Origin: Bacteroidota bacterium
GTDB taxonomy: Bacteria; Bacteroidota; Bacteroidia; B-17B0; Aurantibacillaceae
Assembly (NCBI GenBank): GCA_018267825.1
Contig: JAFDXR010000008.1
Span: forward strand, 310,001-374,000
Direction of reading: 5' to 3'
Length of the DNA stretch: 64,000 bases
Notes under the pieces: model-generated
Database searches by the model: none
What the model was told of the DNA's origin: nothing
The model's input: only the letters and a program-made list of their open reading frames with translations
Made by a program: the position numbers and the translations under genes
Part shown: positions 44,084 to 52,651 of the stretch, piece by piece
How positions within the stretch are numbered: the stretch's first letter is position 1
Layout of the letters: the number at the start of each line of letters is the position of its first letter

Positions 44084-44716
44084 TTACTCAAGCACAACCT
44101 TGCCGGAATAGAGCTCATTGTCGGCACCGCGCACCTTTATGAGGTACACGCCCCGCGGAAGCTGCGATACATCTACTTTAAGCGTTTGCGGGTTTTCATT
44201 GCTGATGTCGCGTATGAGTACATCTTTGCCCGTTACATCCGTCATGCGGAATTCACCTTTCGGCAGGGCCTGCTCCACCTCGAGGGTAATGTCGTGGCTG
44301 GCGGGATTCGGGTAAATGTGAAAGCCTGTGTTTTGTTTTCCGCCACCCGATGCATTGGGATTGATGCGGCAGCAGGAGCTGTTCACTGTTACTGTAACCG
44401 TTTTACAGGCTGTGCAGCAAATGCTGGTGCAACTTGGTGCAGCATACCCTACAATACAAACGGTGTACACGGTTGTAACCGATGGACTGGCCACCGGGTT
44501 CGCTGCATTTACATTGCTGAGCCCCGTAGCGGGCGACCAGATGTAAGACATGCCCGAACAACTGGAGGTTCCTGTAGGAGAGGCGCCCAATGTAACGGTG
44601 CCACCGGGGCAACAAATGCTTTTGTTAGTGCCTGCATTGGCAATGCATTGCGCTTTGGTAATGCCCGCTGCAAACATGGCAGCGATTACCAGTACGATCT
44701 GAATCATTTTTTTCAT
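44084..44716 (-). CDS. Cysteine-rich secreted protein with T9SS type A sorting domain
   Basis: A 210-residue exported protein. A signal peptide (to KAQC) is followed by a domain rich in Cys (about 14 Cys in residues 23-125, several as CC pairs), with the phrase SYIWSPATGLSNVNAANP typical of Bacteroidota surface beta domains. Residues about 130-210 form a type IX secretion C-terminal domain (FHIYPNPASHDITLEV, then GVYLIKVRG and KVVLE). It should pass through the outer membrane by T9SS and be released or anchored. Role of the mature protein unknown; the Cys content suggests disulphides. Confidence 0.87.
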   Translation of the reverse strand: MKKMIQIVLVIAAMFAAGITKAQCIANAGTNKSICCPGGTVTLGASPTGTSSCSGMSYIWSPATGLSNVNAANPVASPSVTTVYTVCIVGYAAPSCTSICCTACKTVTVTVNSSCCRINPNASGGGKQNTGFHIYPNPASHDITLEVEQALPKGEFRMTDVTGKDVLIRDISNENPQTLKVDVSQLPRGVYLIKVRGADNELYSGKVVLE

Positions 44717-44971
44717 GGTGATTTGGTTTTAGGTTTAGTGTTTCCGTGAATTGATAACAGATAGTACACAACGTATATCACAACCAAAAAAAGAAGAGCA
44801 AAGGCTGATACAAACCTGCACGACCCGCTATAATTAAAGTTAAGAAGCGGGCCCGCAAAGGCAATAGGTAGAAATACCTAACTTTTTAATGTAACAGGCT
44901 GTGTGTCATGACGGCTTAACAAATGGGCTGAAAAACAAGCGCCGGCAGCCATGCTGAAACAGGACAAAGAT

Positions 44972-46453
44972 TCAATTATACGTATAACGATACGTGTATC
45001 GGTAATACTGTCCTTCAGGTGTTTTCACTTTTATTTCTTTCAGCAGGCCTTTAGCATCGTAAGAATATTCCTTGACGGTTGTTTGCATACCCCCATGAAA
45101 AAATATACCTCCTACTTCTTCGCCCCTGCTGTTGTGTCTGTATGTTTGATAAAGCATCAACTTCCCCGACGGCTCATACAATTCCCGGGCCTTCCGCCAT
45201 CCCTGCTGATCATAAAAATTGATTTCTGTTTCCTTCAGGACGCTGTCTTTGTCAAAACGCATTACCTTCGCCCGCTGGTTGAGGGTATTGTACTCATAAA
45301 CGTCCAGGCTTCGGAATTGACCATTGCTGTAGTACATTTTCTCCCTGATTACCTGTTTAGCCTTATTATAGGTATACTCTGAACGACCGGCATAATCGCC
45401 TTTTCTTTTCTTATGGTAATACCGCTCTTCCGAAACAATATTGCTGTCGGCATCGTACTTCCTGATTTTGACATCATAATGTGTAACGTCGTTATAATAA
45501 GGTGAGCCGTCCATCTGATTGTTCTGTTCGCGCAGCAGATGGTGCTCCTGATCGTAGGTATACAAATCTTCGGAATTGTAATCGCCACGATCGTTGTGAA
45601 AGCTCTGGCCAACAAGTACGGTGTCTTTATACGTATAATAATCAAACGAATAAGCCGAGTCCTTGTCATCTCTTTTTATTTTGCTGAGGCAGTTGTTTTG
45701 TACATCGTAGGTGTATCGCTCGGTATAACAGGGTTTACCAGGCTTTACCCCAAAACGGATTTCGGTCAGTTTGTTTGCAGCATTGTATGTGTATTCGTTT
45801 ACCGAGGTATCTTCTTTACTCTCCTGTTTCTTCCTTATCATGTTTCCATGCGTGTCATACGCATAAAAATCCGTCATATATACCACTGTGCTATCGTCGT
45901 CGTCGAGGATTTCTTTCCGTATCAAACGGCCGGCAGCATCGTATGCATAGCGCTCGCTGAGAGAGATGTTTTTTTCGGTCAGTGGTTGGTTGAAGCTTGC
46001 CACATAAGATATTTGCCTGATCAGGTGGTTAGCGGCATCGTAGCGACTCACAATTTTTTTTCGCCAATGGTGTGCATAAAACTCATCATACATGTGTTTG
46101 GCCAATGGTTCCGTTGGCACAAAATTATAATAGGTGGTATCGGGTCTCTCACGCTCTGCACGCATGGTTTCAAAACCCTGCGCATTATAGCTGTGGTATT
46201 CTTCGAAGTCTACAGCAGAATCGCTGCGAAATACATACAAAGCCGTTATTTGCCCTGCGTTGTTGTACTGCACTGTAGCAAACAGTTCACGGATGCTATC
46301 CTCTTTGCTGTTGCTATGTGCTGTGGTTTTGTATATGGAACAGGCTTTAACCTGTTGTCCGGATTTCACAACAGGCAACATCCAGCGGTTCTGGCACCAG
46401 GCTACTGATGCAAAAAAAAGAAACAAAACAGAAAAGCCGGATTTGTAAACCAT
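44972..46453 (-). CDS. RHS/YD-repeat-like exported protein
   Basis: A 493-residue exported protein (signal to AWCQ). Many copies of the YD-repeat phrase run across it: RYDAANHLIRQI, YAYDAAGRLIRKE, YAYDTHGNMIRKK, YTYNAANKLTEI, EYTYNKAKQVIRE and SYDAKGLLKEI. It is too short and lacks the C-terminal core and toxin domain of full Rhs proteins, so it is probably a small YD-repeat shell protein. It reads in the same direction as the thioredoxin, 17 bp downstream of it. Confidence 0.83.
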   Translation of the reverse strand: MVYKSGFSVLFLFFASVAWCQNRWMLPVVKSGQQVKACSIYKTTAHSNSKEDSIRELFATVQYNNAGQITALYVFRSDSAVDFEEYHSYNAQGFETMRAERERPDTTYYNFVPTEPLAKHMYDEFYAHHWRKKIVSRYDAANHLIRQISYVASFNQPLTEKNISLSERYAYDAAGRLIRKEILDDDDSTVVYMTDFYAYDTHGNMIRKKQESKEDTSVNEYTYNAANKLTEIRFGVKPGKPCYTERYTYDVQNNCLSKIKRDDKDSAYSFDYYTYKDTVLVGQSFHNDRGDYNSEDLYTYDQEHHLLREQNNQMDGSPYYNDVTHYDVKIRKYDADSNIVSEERYYHKKRKGDYAGRSEYTYNKAKQVIREKMYYSNGQFRSLDVYEYNTLNQRAKVMRFDKDSVLKETEINFYDQQGWRKARELYEPSGKLMLYQTYRHNSRGEEVGGIFFHGGMQTTVKEYSYDAKGLLKEIKVKTPEGQYYRYTYRYTYN

Positions 46454-46470
46454 AAAGACGGGAGTGCTGC

Positions 46471-46992
46471 TTATTTGGTCTCTTTCTTTTCGAACAGGGC
46501 ATTGGCATCCTGCAGAAACTTCACTTCTTCTTTGCCCTGCTCGGCTCCCTGCGGATAACCCAGTGATCCCAGGGCATTGATGTCGTAACGCTGTCCGTCG
46601 GAATTTTTGCTCAGGTTAAACACCCAGATGGTTGGGTAGCCCTGTACCTTGAAAGCCTGTTGAAGACCCTGGTTTTGCTGCATGAGCTCCGGGCTTTGCG
46701 CTTTACTGCGCGGAAAATCGAGCTCCACCAATACCACATTCTTATTGGCCCACTCTATAAACGCGGGCTTCGACAGCACGGTGCTTTGCAGGCGCTTGCA
46801 CCAGCCACACCAGTCGCTGCCGGTAAAGAGTGCAAACAGGGGTTTATGCGTGGCTACCGACACTTCATTGGCTTTCATAATATCGGTATACCATACCAGC
46901 TGGCTTTCTTTTTTAAGGGTATCGCTTTGTGCGGCACAGGCCAGACTCACAAACAGGAGTGCAGACATCAGAACAAGTTTCATGCGTTTCAT
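46471..46992 (-). CDS. Exported thioredoxin-like protein
   Basis: A 173-residue protein with a signal peptide (to CAAQ) and a thioredoxin fold: the active site WCGWCK (Cys62-Cys65) and the cis-Pro loop YPTIWVFN. The N-terminal FTGSDWCGWC context fits the periplasmic DUF255-like/thioredoxin_7 type seen in Bacteroidota. It may reduce or oxidise disulphides in the envelope, for example in Cys-rich secreted proteins; that link is inferred. It diverges from the HxlR gene and precedes the YD-repeat gene by 17 bp. Confidence 0.88.
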   Translation of the reverse strand: MKRMKLVLMSALLFVSLACAAQSDTLKKESQLVWYTDIMKANEVSVATHKPLFALFTGSDWCGWCKRLQSTVLSKPAFIEWANKNVVLVELDFPRSKAQSPELMQQNQGLQQAFKVQGYPTIWVFNLSKNSDGQRYDINALGSLGYPQGAEQGKEEVKFLQDANALFEKKETK

Positions 46993-47132
46993 GCGCGTTG
47001 GGGTTTATAGTAAAGTTAGCAAAATTAATTCAGACCAGAGGCTTTCATGACCCAAACCGGTTTCCTGCATGAAAGTGCATGGTACAGGTGCCGGCTTTTC
47101 GCATACCTTTGTATAAGTACCTGTGCCCGATC

Positions 47133-47495
47133 ATGAAAAAGAAAGAAACAGTTGCCCTGGACAGCACCTGCAGCAAAGAGCTGATGGCAGCCACCGACAC
47201 CCTGACTATCCTCAATGGTAAATGGAAAATTCAGATCATTGCCACTTTAAATTACAGCGGGCCTCTGCGCTTTATGGATCTGCAACGCCTTATTAAAGGC
47301 ATCGGTTCCAAAATGTTGTCGCGCGAGTTGCAGGACCTTGAAACAAACCTGCTCGTGAAAAGAACCGTGCTGAATACAAGGCCCATGACCGTAGAATATG
47401 AACTAAGCCCGCATGGCAAGTCGCTCGAACGTATTATAAATAGCATGCGCCTCTGGGGCAAGGCACATCGCAAAAAAATTGCTGCCCGAAATTAA
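47133..47495 (+). CDS. HxlR-family transcriptional regulator
   Basis: A 120-residue winged-helix regulator. LNGKWKIQIIATLNYSGPLRF is the family start and LSRELQDLETNLLVKRTV is the recognition-helix region. An N-terminal Cys (STCSKE) is in the position used for redox sensing by some relatives. The start is ATG 47133; an upstream extension to 47079 is unlikely. It is 10 bp upstream of the SRPBCC gene and should control it. It diverges from the thioredoxin gene. Confidence 0.87.
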   Translation: MKKKETVALDSTCSKELMAATDTLTILNGKWKIQIIATLNYSGPLRFMDLQRLIKGIGSKMLSRELQDLETNLLVKRTVLNTRPMTVEYELSPHGKSLERIINSMRLWGKAHRKKIAARN

Positions 47496-47505
47496 ATCCA
47501 GACAC

Positions 47506-47925
47506 ATGGCACAGCATAAAGCAGATCTTATTATTCAGGCATCGCCGCAACAGGTGTTTACCGCACTCACACAGCCCGACCTGGTGCAGCGCTGGCAATA
47601 CAACAAACAGCTTATGACCGACTGGACACCCGGCTCCGGTATCAGGTTCCGGGCCTGGTTCAACAATACCCTGCTCGAACAGTGGGGCACTGTGCTGGAA
47701 TACCGCCCGGGCGAGTGTATAAAATATACCTTGTTTACCCCGAAGCCCGGGCTGCAGGATGTTCCTGAAAACTACCATACCACCACTTATACACTCCATG
47801 CAGAAGGCAAGGGCACCCGTGTAGAACTGACCCAGGAAGATGAAGGTATAAACACTTTTGTACCTGTGAGCCTGATACCCATACTGGCGCAACTGAAAAA
47901 AACAGTGGAAGAGGGCTTAGCATAG
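47506..47925 (+). CDS. SRPBCC (AHSA1-type) domain protein
   Basis: A 139-residue protein of the START/Bet v1-like superfamily: ADLIIQASPQQVFTALTQPDLVQRW at the start (cited in part: QASPQQVFTALTQP) and an Hsp90-activator-type helix near the end. Such proteins bind small hydrophobic ligands. Co-transcribed with the HxlR regulator 10 bp upstream. The stop is followed at once by the repeat array at 47926. Confidence 0.85.
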   Translation: MAQHKADLIIQASPQQVFTALTQPDLVQRWQYNKQLMTDWTPGSGIRFRAWFNNTLLEQWGTVLEYRPGECIKYTLFTPKPGLQDVPENYHTTTYTLHAEGKGTRVELTQEDEGINTFVPVSLIPILAQLKKTVEEGLA

Positions 47926-48000
47926 GTGCCTGTTACTTTTTTCGTCAAGGAAAAAGTATAGGATAACTCCTTTATAAGACCAGGGTAAGGAATAGCTCGG

Positions 48001-48187
48001 GTGGTTCTGCAATACATCTTGTGAGGTGCGGCTGATCCGGCGAAACGGTGCGGGTTGCCATTTTTTCGGCGAGCTGCGCGTTTGGCTCGTGCGAGAAAAA
48101 GATGGAAACCGGCGTTTCGCCTTGACTTTGTGTCGGCATCAAAGCTTTAGCATAGGTGCCTGTTACTTTTTCGTCAAGGAAAAAGTA
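48001..48187. repeat. Hairpin repeat, copy A
   Basis: The outer stem is GGCGAAACG (48039-48047) with CGTTTCGCC (48113-48121). The inner part (GGGTTGCCATTTTTTC against GAAAAAGATGGAAACC) continues it with few mismatches. The unit ends in the palindrome TTACTTTTTCGTCAAGGAAA (first 20 bases). Nearly identical to copy B. Confidence 0.85.
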
Positions 48188-48256
48188 AAGGATAACCTTT
48201 TTCTTTTGTCTTGAAACAAAAGAAACAAAAATTCAAGGCTCTATACCTTTTTTCTA

Positions 48257-48352
48257 AAATTCTGCCTTTCTCAACCTGATGATTTGAAGCGCTTCGCGAG
48301 CTGCGCAAATCATCTCCTCACAAACCAGCGCCTTTTGAGAAAGACCGAATTT
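48257..48352. repeat. Second type of large hairpin element
   Basis: AAATTCTGCCTTTCTCAA (48257-48274) pairs with TTGAGAAAGACCGAATTT (48335-48352) with two mismatched positions. Inside it GATGATTTG (48278-48286) pairs with CAAATCATC (48306-48314). A small hairpin TTCTTTTGT-CTTGAA-ACAAAAGAA lies before it at 48201-48224. Confidence 0.75.
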
Positions 48353-48464
48353 CTTTACGAAAAAATGTATAAGGCCGGGGTGAAGAATACTAAAAGATAT
48401 TTTCACTCTTTATTGTGTTACAAGCCACAAAGCATTGCTGAAACATCAAAGTGAAATACCTCCG

Positions 48465-48649
48465 GTGGTTCTACAATACATCTTGTGAGGTGCGGCTGAT
48501 CCGGCGAAACGGTGCGGGTTGCCATTTTTTCGGCGAGCTGCGCGTTTGGCTCGTGCGAGAAAAAGATGGGAACCGGCGTTTCGCCTTGACTTTGCCTCGG
48601 CACCAAAGCTTTAGCATAGGTGCCTGTTACTTTTTCGTCAAGGAAAAAG
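48465..48649. repeat. Hairpin repeat, copy B
   Basis: Same architecture as copy A with few differences; the outer stem is GGCGAAACG (48503-48511) and CGTTTCGCC (48577-48585). A minus-strand frame across it is repeat-derived, not a gene. Confidence 0.85.
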
Positions 48650-48766
48650 CAAATAATAAAGCCGGAGTCCAGAATACCCCCTGTGTTTGCACAATACATC
48701 TTGTGAGCTACGACCGGCACAGCAAAACAGCGCCGCTTACCACTTTCGCCAAGGAAAAAAGTAAAA

Positions 48767-49582
48767 CTATTCCCCGGTACTCTGTTTCAAAAACCGAATC
48801 AGCAGCACCAGGCTCCATGCGGCCAGCACACCCATAAGGCCTGTAAGCACCAGGCTGCTTTCAATTCCCCGGTATTTCATGACCACTGCCAGCGCGCCAA
48901 TGGTCAGATCCATGAGCACAAAAAACATCAGCAGTGCCGGTGCCAGCACCTGGCCCCATTCCGATTTCCGGAGAAGTAACATGGCGGTCAGGAAAACTCC
49001 CGGCAGAAAAATGCCCAGATCAAGCACCTGCACACCATTGGTAAACAATCCCGCCCCGGCCACACTCTTCGGTATGTTGTGATGCAGCAGAGCCGGAACA
49101 ACTTCCATAAGCCAGAGTATGTAAAAAAACACGGAAACAACCATGAAATAAACAGCCGTTACACGAAACACGCCCTTATTTGTGTGCCCGGGCGACACCG
49201 TGTAGCGACGGACTGTAAAAAGAAAATAAAGTGCCGCATAAAACGACAGGCCAAGGCCCGTGCAATATACCCAGAACAAACTGTTGAAATGCACCTGAAA
49301 ACAATAGAGCACCAGGGTGTAACAGAGGTAAAAAACAACGCCGCCCCACATGAGGCGTGCAGCCCGGTGATGGCGGGCCGCAGCGATGGCTGTAACAAGC
49401 AGGCAAGGTACAACCAGGCAGACGTCGATCAGATCCTGCCCCAGCGATTGGGCCTGCCAGTTGGGTGTTTCTGCTGCATAGAAGCCCGGGCTCAGCAAAC
49501 CGGCCAAACCGGCCAGGCTCACCAGCAGTGCCAATGGCAGCGAGAGCGCTAAAATGGTTTTATCGATCCGGGTCATGGGCAT
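48767..49582 (-). CDS. Hypothetical seven- to eight-span membrane protein
   Basis: A 271-residue, very hydrophobic protein with about seven or eight spans and short loops, a helical N-terminus (LALSLPLALLVSLAGLAGLL) and a basic C-terminus. No family recognised; transporter-like motifs are not visible. Converges with the SRPBCC gene across the repeat array. Its promoter lies next to the non-coding region starting at 49583. Confidence 0.68.
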   Translation of the reverse strand: MPMTRIDKTILALSLPLALLVSLAGLAGLLSPGFYAAETPNWQAQSLGQDLIDVCLVVPCLLVTAIAAARHHRAARLMWGGVVFYLCYTLVLYCFQVHFNSLFWVYCTGLGLSFYAALYFLFTVRRYTVSPGHTNKGVFRVTAVYFMVVSVFFYILWLMEVVPALLHHNIPKSVAGAGLFTNGVQVLDLGIFLPGVFLTAMLLLRKSEWGQVLAPALLMFFVLMDLTIGALAVVMKYRGIESSLVLTGLMGVLAAWSLVLLIRFLKQSTGE

Positions 49583-50766
49583 TGGGTTTTTACTTTATAC
49601 GCTTTTGATAAATCCGCTTCAAAAATCCATCTTTCCCTGGGTAATATGCATGACCTATGTCACACCGCGGTTTGATCCTGCTCAATATTGCCCGCTGCTC
49701 ATAAGCCCCGATACCGAAGCTTGTTTCAGGGCGCTTTATCTTTTAAATACTCCGTATAGTAAATTATAACCGGGGTTCCTGTAAAATGACGCCGGTACGA
49801 TGCTCTTCGATACGCGACCGGACAAAAATAACAGAGCTCCGGTTTTGTATTATAAAGGTTCAGACAGCACTCCTTTTTATTCGATCTCTGTGCTCTCCCC
49901 ATCGGTCGTTTGTTCATTGTGTCAGATGCCCTGTAAGGGCCGTTGGATTTTCACACTCCTTTGTCAGATTTTCACGACCTCCCGTTCGGGCCTTTGCATA
50001 TCAATACCTGTATACCATCATTGCCGTCTGATCTTCGTGTACCAGCCTCCGGTCTTGTATGGATCTTGTCCGTACAAAGATAATTGCCGTTCGGACCATT
50101 GATATTTTATGTCGATCAGAGTACTTTTTCGTTTCATTCGTCATCGCTTTCGTACGATCACTTATGTATACCGTCTGATCTTTTGTTCTTAAGGTCCGGA
50201 CAAAAACATCAGCCGTTTAAACAAAAATCACAGGCGTCTGAGCCGGCTTTAAAAGCAGCGGTCATGTGTTATACCCGTCCGATCTGCACGCATTTTGTTG
50301 CGATTCTCCGGCACTGCCGTTCGACCCTTGTGTGCTTTTGTCTGAACCTTATCGTTTCAGGGCCTGAGTGGCTTTGTTTCAGGGGCCTCCGTGCCTGTTC
50401 AGGAACACCAGACCCTGTATTTATATTGCTCTGTTTGTATGATGGCCGGTGCTTCTGCCGGGTGCTCATTGTGCTGTCGTATTACTATGCGTTTAAGTAA
50501 AATAATAAGCCTTATTTTTTGCCGCAAAGCTCATATATTCTTAGTGAATTAATCCTCTGTATATGTAAAATAAGGCTTTACCTATTAAAAGGTCTTCGCC
50601 GGCTACCGTTTCCGACAACGCGGCAGTCGCTGAAATAGCGTGATTTCCGGAGGACACATTAGTAATTTTGATAATATTCCGACAATTATACCCAGGCCCG
50701 GTACTTTGGCATACGGCATCGTAATTGTGGTTTTTCCGGCTGTATTAACTTTTTAAAAAAAGATCT
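49583..50766. other. Non-coding region with scattered short imperfect repeats
   Basis: 1,184 bp without a supported gene. Short motifs recur out of order: CCGGACAAAAAnAnCAG (49818-49834 and 50196-50212), CTCCGGTTTTGTAT (49837-49850) with CTCCGGTCTTGTAT (50047-50060), CCGTCTGATCTT (50024-50035 and 50171-50182), and CCGTTCGgrCC at about 49982, 50088 and 50317. Frames that appear open here have no plausible product. Confidence 0.55.
50507..50578. other. 12-bp inverted repeat with 48-bp loop
   Basis: AAGCCTTATTTT (50507-50518) and AAAATAAGGCTT (50567-50578) are perfect complements. They close the non-coding region about 190 bp before the gene at 50767. No function can be assigned. Confidence 0.6.
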
Positions 50767-51387
50767 ATGAAACCAAAATCAAAGGCCAACATGGGGATCT
50801 CGAATTTGACCCCAGGCGGCAAAGCAATCAAAGCACAGGCCATTATCGATGCCATGCAGGCCAGTGGCAATTTTCCGGCTGCCAACATGCCCATTTCCTA
50901 TCCGGCCCTGCAGGCCCTCATTACCAATCTGCACAATGCCATTGTGCAGGCCGACAACGGCAATAGCGCCGACACCAGCGACATGCACGAGCAGGAACGT
51001 GTACTGGTGATGGCCTTTAACCTGGTAAAGGCACATGTCGAAATGGTGAGTAACACCTTTACCAATCCCGATACGGTAATTCTCTCGGCGGGTATGTCTG
51101 TGGCGGCAGGCAACGGACAGGGAGCCATTACCGATCTTACGCTCGACGCCATAGGCAACGGCACCGTGCGCATTCGTGTGCCACGCAGTCCCGAAAACAA
51201 ATCGTTTTTGTACCAGTATGCCCTGGCCAGCGATCCCACCAACTGGCAAAACATCGGCTACAGCACCCTGAGCAGAATGGATCTGAAAAACCAAAACCCC
51301 GGTGTACAGCTGCTGGTGCGCTATGCGGCCATTAGCAAACAAGGCATCAGTGAGTTTAGCAGCCCTAAGCAGATTATGGTAATCTAA
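50767..51387 (+). CDS. Hypothetical protein, fibronectin-like C-terminus
   Basis: A 206-residue protein without signal peptide. The N-terminal half is helical (about 20-110) and the C-terminal half (about 115-206; TVRIRVPRSPENKSFLYQYAL, then GVQLLVRYAAISKQG) has the strand pattern of a fibronectin type III domain. Similar-looking small proteins are common in Bacteroidota, but no function is known to me. GC-richer than the gene that follows. Confidence 0.65.
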   Translation: MKPKSKANMGISNLTPGGKAIKAQAIIDAMQASGNFPAANMPISYPALQALITNLHNAIVQADNGNSADTSDMHEQERVLVMAFNLVKAHVEMVSNTFTNPDTVILSAGMSVAAGNGQGAITDLTLDAIGNGTVRIRVPRSPENKSFLYQYALASDPTNWQNIGYSTLSRMDLKNQNPGVQLLVRYAAISKQGISEFSSPKQIMVI

Positions 51388-51407
51388 ACGCCATGCGCTT
51401 CAACCTC

Positions 51408-51441
51408 AAAACCCCTGCCCGAACATGTGGCGGGGTTTTTT
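51408..51441 (+). terminator. Rho-independent terminator
   Basis: AAAACCCCTGCC pairs with GGCGGGGTTTTTT (one bulge) after the stop at 51387. Confidence 0.88.
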
Positions 51442-51520
51442 ATATACGGGAAAATTACGGAGCAAAAACAGGTATTTATACGGGTTGACATTAGGACCAA
51501 TAGCTTCTATTTTAGCTATT

Positions 51521-52396
51521 ATGGAAGATTTTACATCACAACCCACAAACCTGGAGAATGCACAAAACGATGAGAAGTTCGTATCAAAACCCAAAGACCC
51601 TTATATAATACTCGAAATACGGCTGAGGAAAAAGGCATTAGCATTTAACTTAAGCGGTGGATTTGTTGCCATCATTGCCATTGCTATTCTACTATTGTTT
51701 GTTACTAAAACCATGAAGGCGCAGTCTATTGTTCCTTCTAAAAGCTCTACTCCACAAGATAACGAAGTAATAAACGTGTTGCGACGCTATTTAATTAGTG
51801 CCCCAAATAACAAAATGTTTCTACGAGTATTTGATACGGGAGATACAGGACTTACCGGCGGATTCAAGGAATTAACATTTTCGTATGCGTCCACCCCAAA
51901 TTCAATTCCATTTCGAGCAAATAAATTACTAGGCCTACTTAATGCTGTAAATACTGCTGCTACTTTACCAGAACAAACGGAACGAACCCCTCCGTTAGAT
52001 AATGTAGTATATTTTCAATTAAAGAAATTAATCGAAATAGATCAAAAACTTCATGATGATTTATTAGTGCAAGTAAAGAAGAAAGATGATAAGATTTCAG
52101 GTCCAAGTTATGCTTCTAAACTATTAATGATTCTTCTTGCGCTTGTATTCTTAGCACTTGCCCGTTATTTTCTTCAAACAGCTAAATATTACAATGCCCG
52201 AGCAGATGCCCTCTCGCTGCTCAAAGATAAAGAGCTCACCGTCGAAGAAGCGCTGGCAATTACTGCACCTCCTCCTGTCGACTTCCGCCTTTCGAAAAAG
52301 ATTCAGAACGAAATGCTGGAGCTTTTCAAAATTAAAGCCGAAGCACAAAAACCCGTTTGCTGCTGCCCTTGTAAGAATTGCAGACCCTGCTGTTAG
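51521..52396 (+). CDS. Hypothetical two-span membrane protein with Cys-rich tail
   Basis: A 291-residue protein: a cytoplasmic N-terminus, a span at about 45-62 (FVAIIAIAILLLFV), a long middle domain (to about 190), a second span at about 200-216 (LLMILLALVFLALARYF) and a cytoplasmic C-terminus ending in a cysteine cluster (PVCCCPCKNCRPCC; eight Cys in the last fourteen residues). The cluster could bind metal or be palmitoyl-like modified; neither is proven. The start at ATG 51521 is preferred over 51425. The middle part is visibly AT-richer than both neighbours, which suggests acquisition by transfer. Confidence 0.68.
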   Translation: MEDFTSQPTNLENAQNDEKFVSKPKDPYIILEIRLRKKALAFNLSGGFVAIIAIAILLLFVTKTMKAQSIVPSKSSTPQDNEVINVLRRYLISAPNNKMFLRVFDTGDTGLTGGFKELTFSYASTPNSIPFRANKLLGLLNAVNTAATLPEQTERTPPLDNVVYFQLKKLIEIDQKLHDDLLVQVKKKDDKISGPSYASKLLMILLALVFLALARYFLQTAKYYNARADALSLLKDKELTVEEALAITAPPPVDFRLSKKIQNEMLELFKIKAEAQKPVCCCPCKNCRPCC

Positions 52397-52495
52397 AGAG
52401 ATCCCAAAAACGATTAGAACAGGCTTCTCGGCCAGCGTGTCGCTAAAGCTGTAGCGATAGTACAAACTCGAAAAGTCAGCGCTTCTTTTTGCGCT

Positions 52496-52637
52496 TTGTG
52501 AGGTGCGGCTGACATGAACGAACGGTGAGAACCGCCATTTTTTCTGAGGCATTTGCGCAGATTGGCGCGTGAGAAAAAGATGGGGGTTGGCGTTCGTTCT
52601 TGACTTTTTGTTACTTTTTCGTCAGGGAAAAAGTAAA
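52496..52637. repeat. Hairpin repeat, copy C (diverged)
   Basis: Same layout as copies A and B, but the outer stem is GAACGAACG (52516-52524) with CGTTCGTTC (52591-52599). The inner AACCGCCATTTTTTC pairs with GAAAAAGATGGGGGTT, and the unit ends in TTACTTTTTCGTCAGGGAAA. It lies between the convergent genes at 51521 and 52652. Confidence 0.8.
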
Positions 52638-52651
52638 GTAAAAGCACATTT

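Larger units (their letters stand above)
47926..48766. repeat. Intergenic array of hairpin repeats
   Basis: 841 bp between converging genes hold at least four repeat units and no supported gene: an isolated TTACTTTTTC-type palindrome (47933-47960), full copies A and B, a second large hairpin type at 48257, and a partial copy at 48688-48760. The phrase TAGCATAGGTGCCTGTTACT recurs three times (near 47923, 48149 and 48612). Confidence 0.8.

Noticed and set aside
48418-48720. 100-codon minus-strand frame ending in the hairpin repeat
   Set aside because: Translated sequence is from repeat copy B and recurs in the other copies; no independent evidence of coding.
49583-50766. Retron or other RNA element
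   Set aside because: No reverse transcriptase gene nearby and the only strong inverted repeat (50507-50578) is not in a retron-like arrangement.
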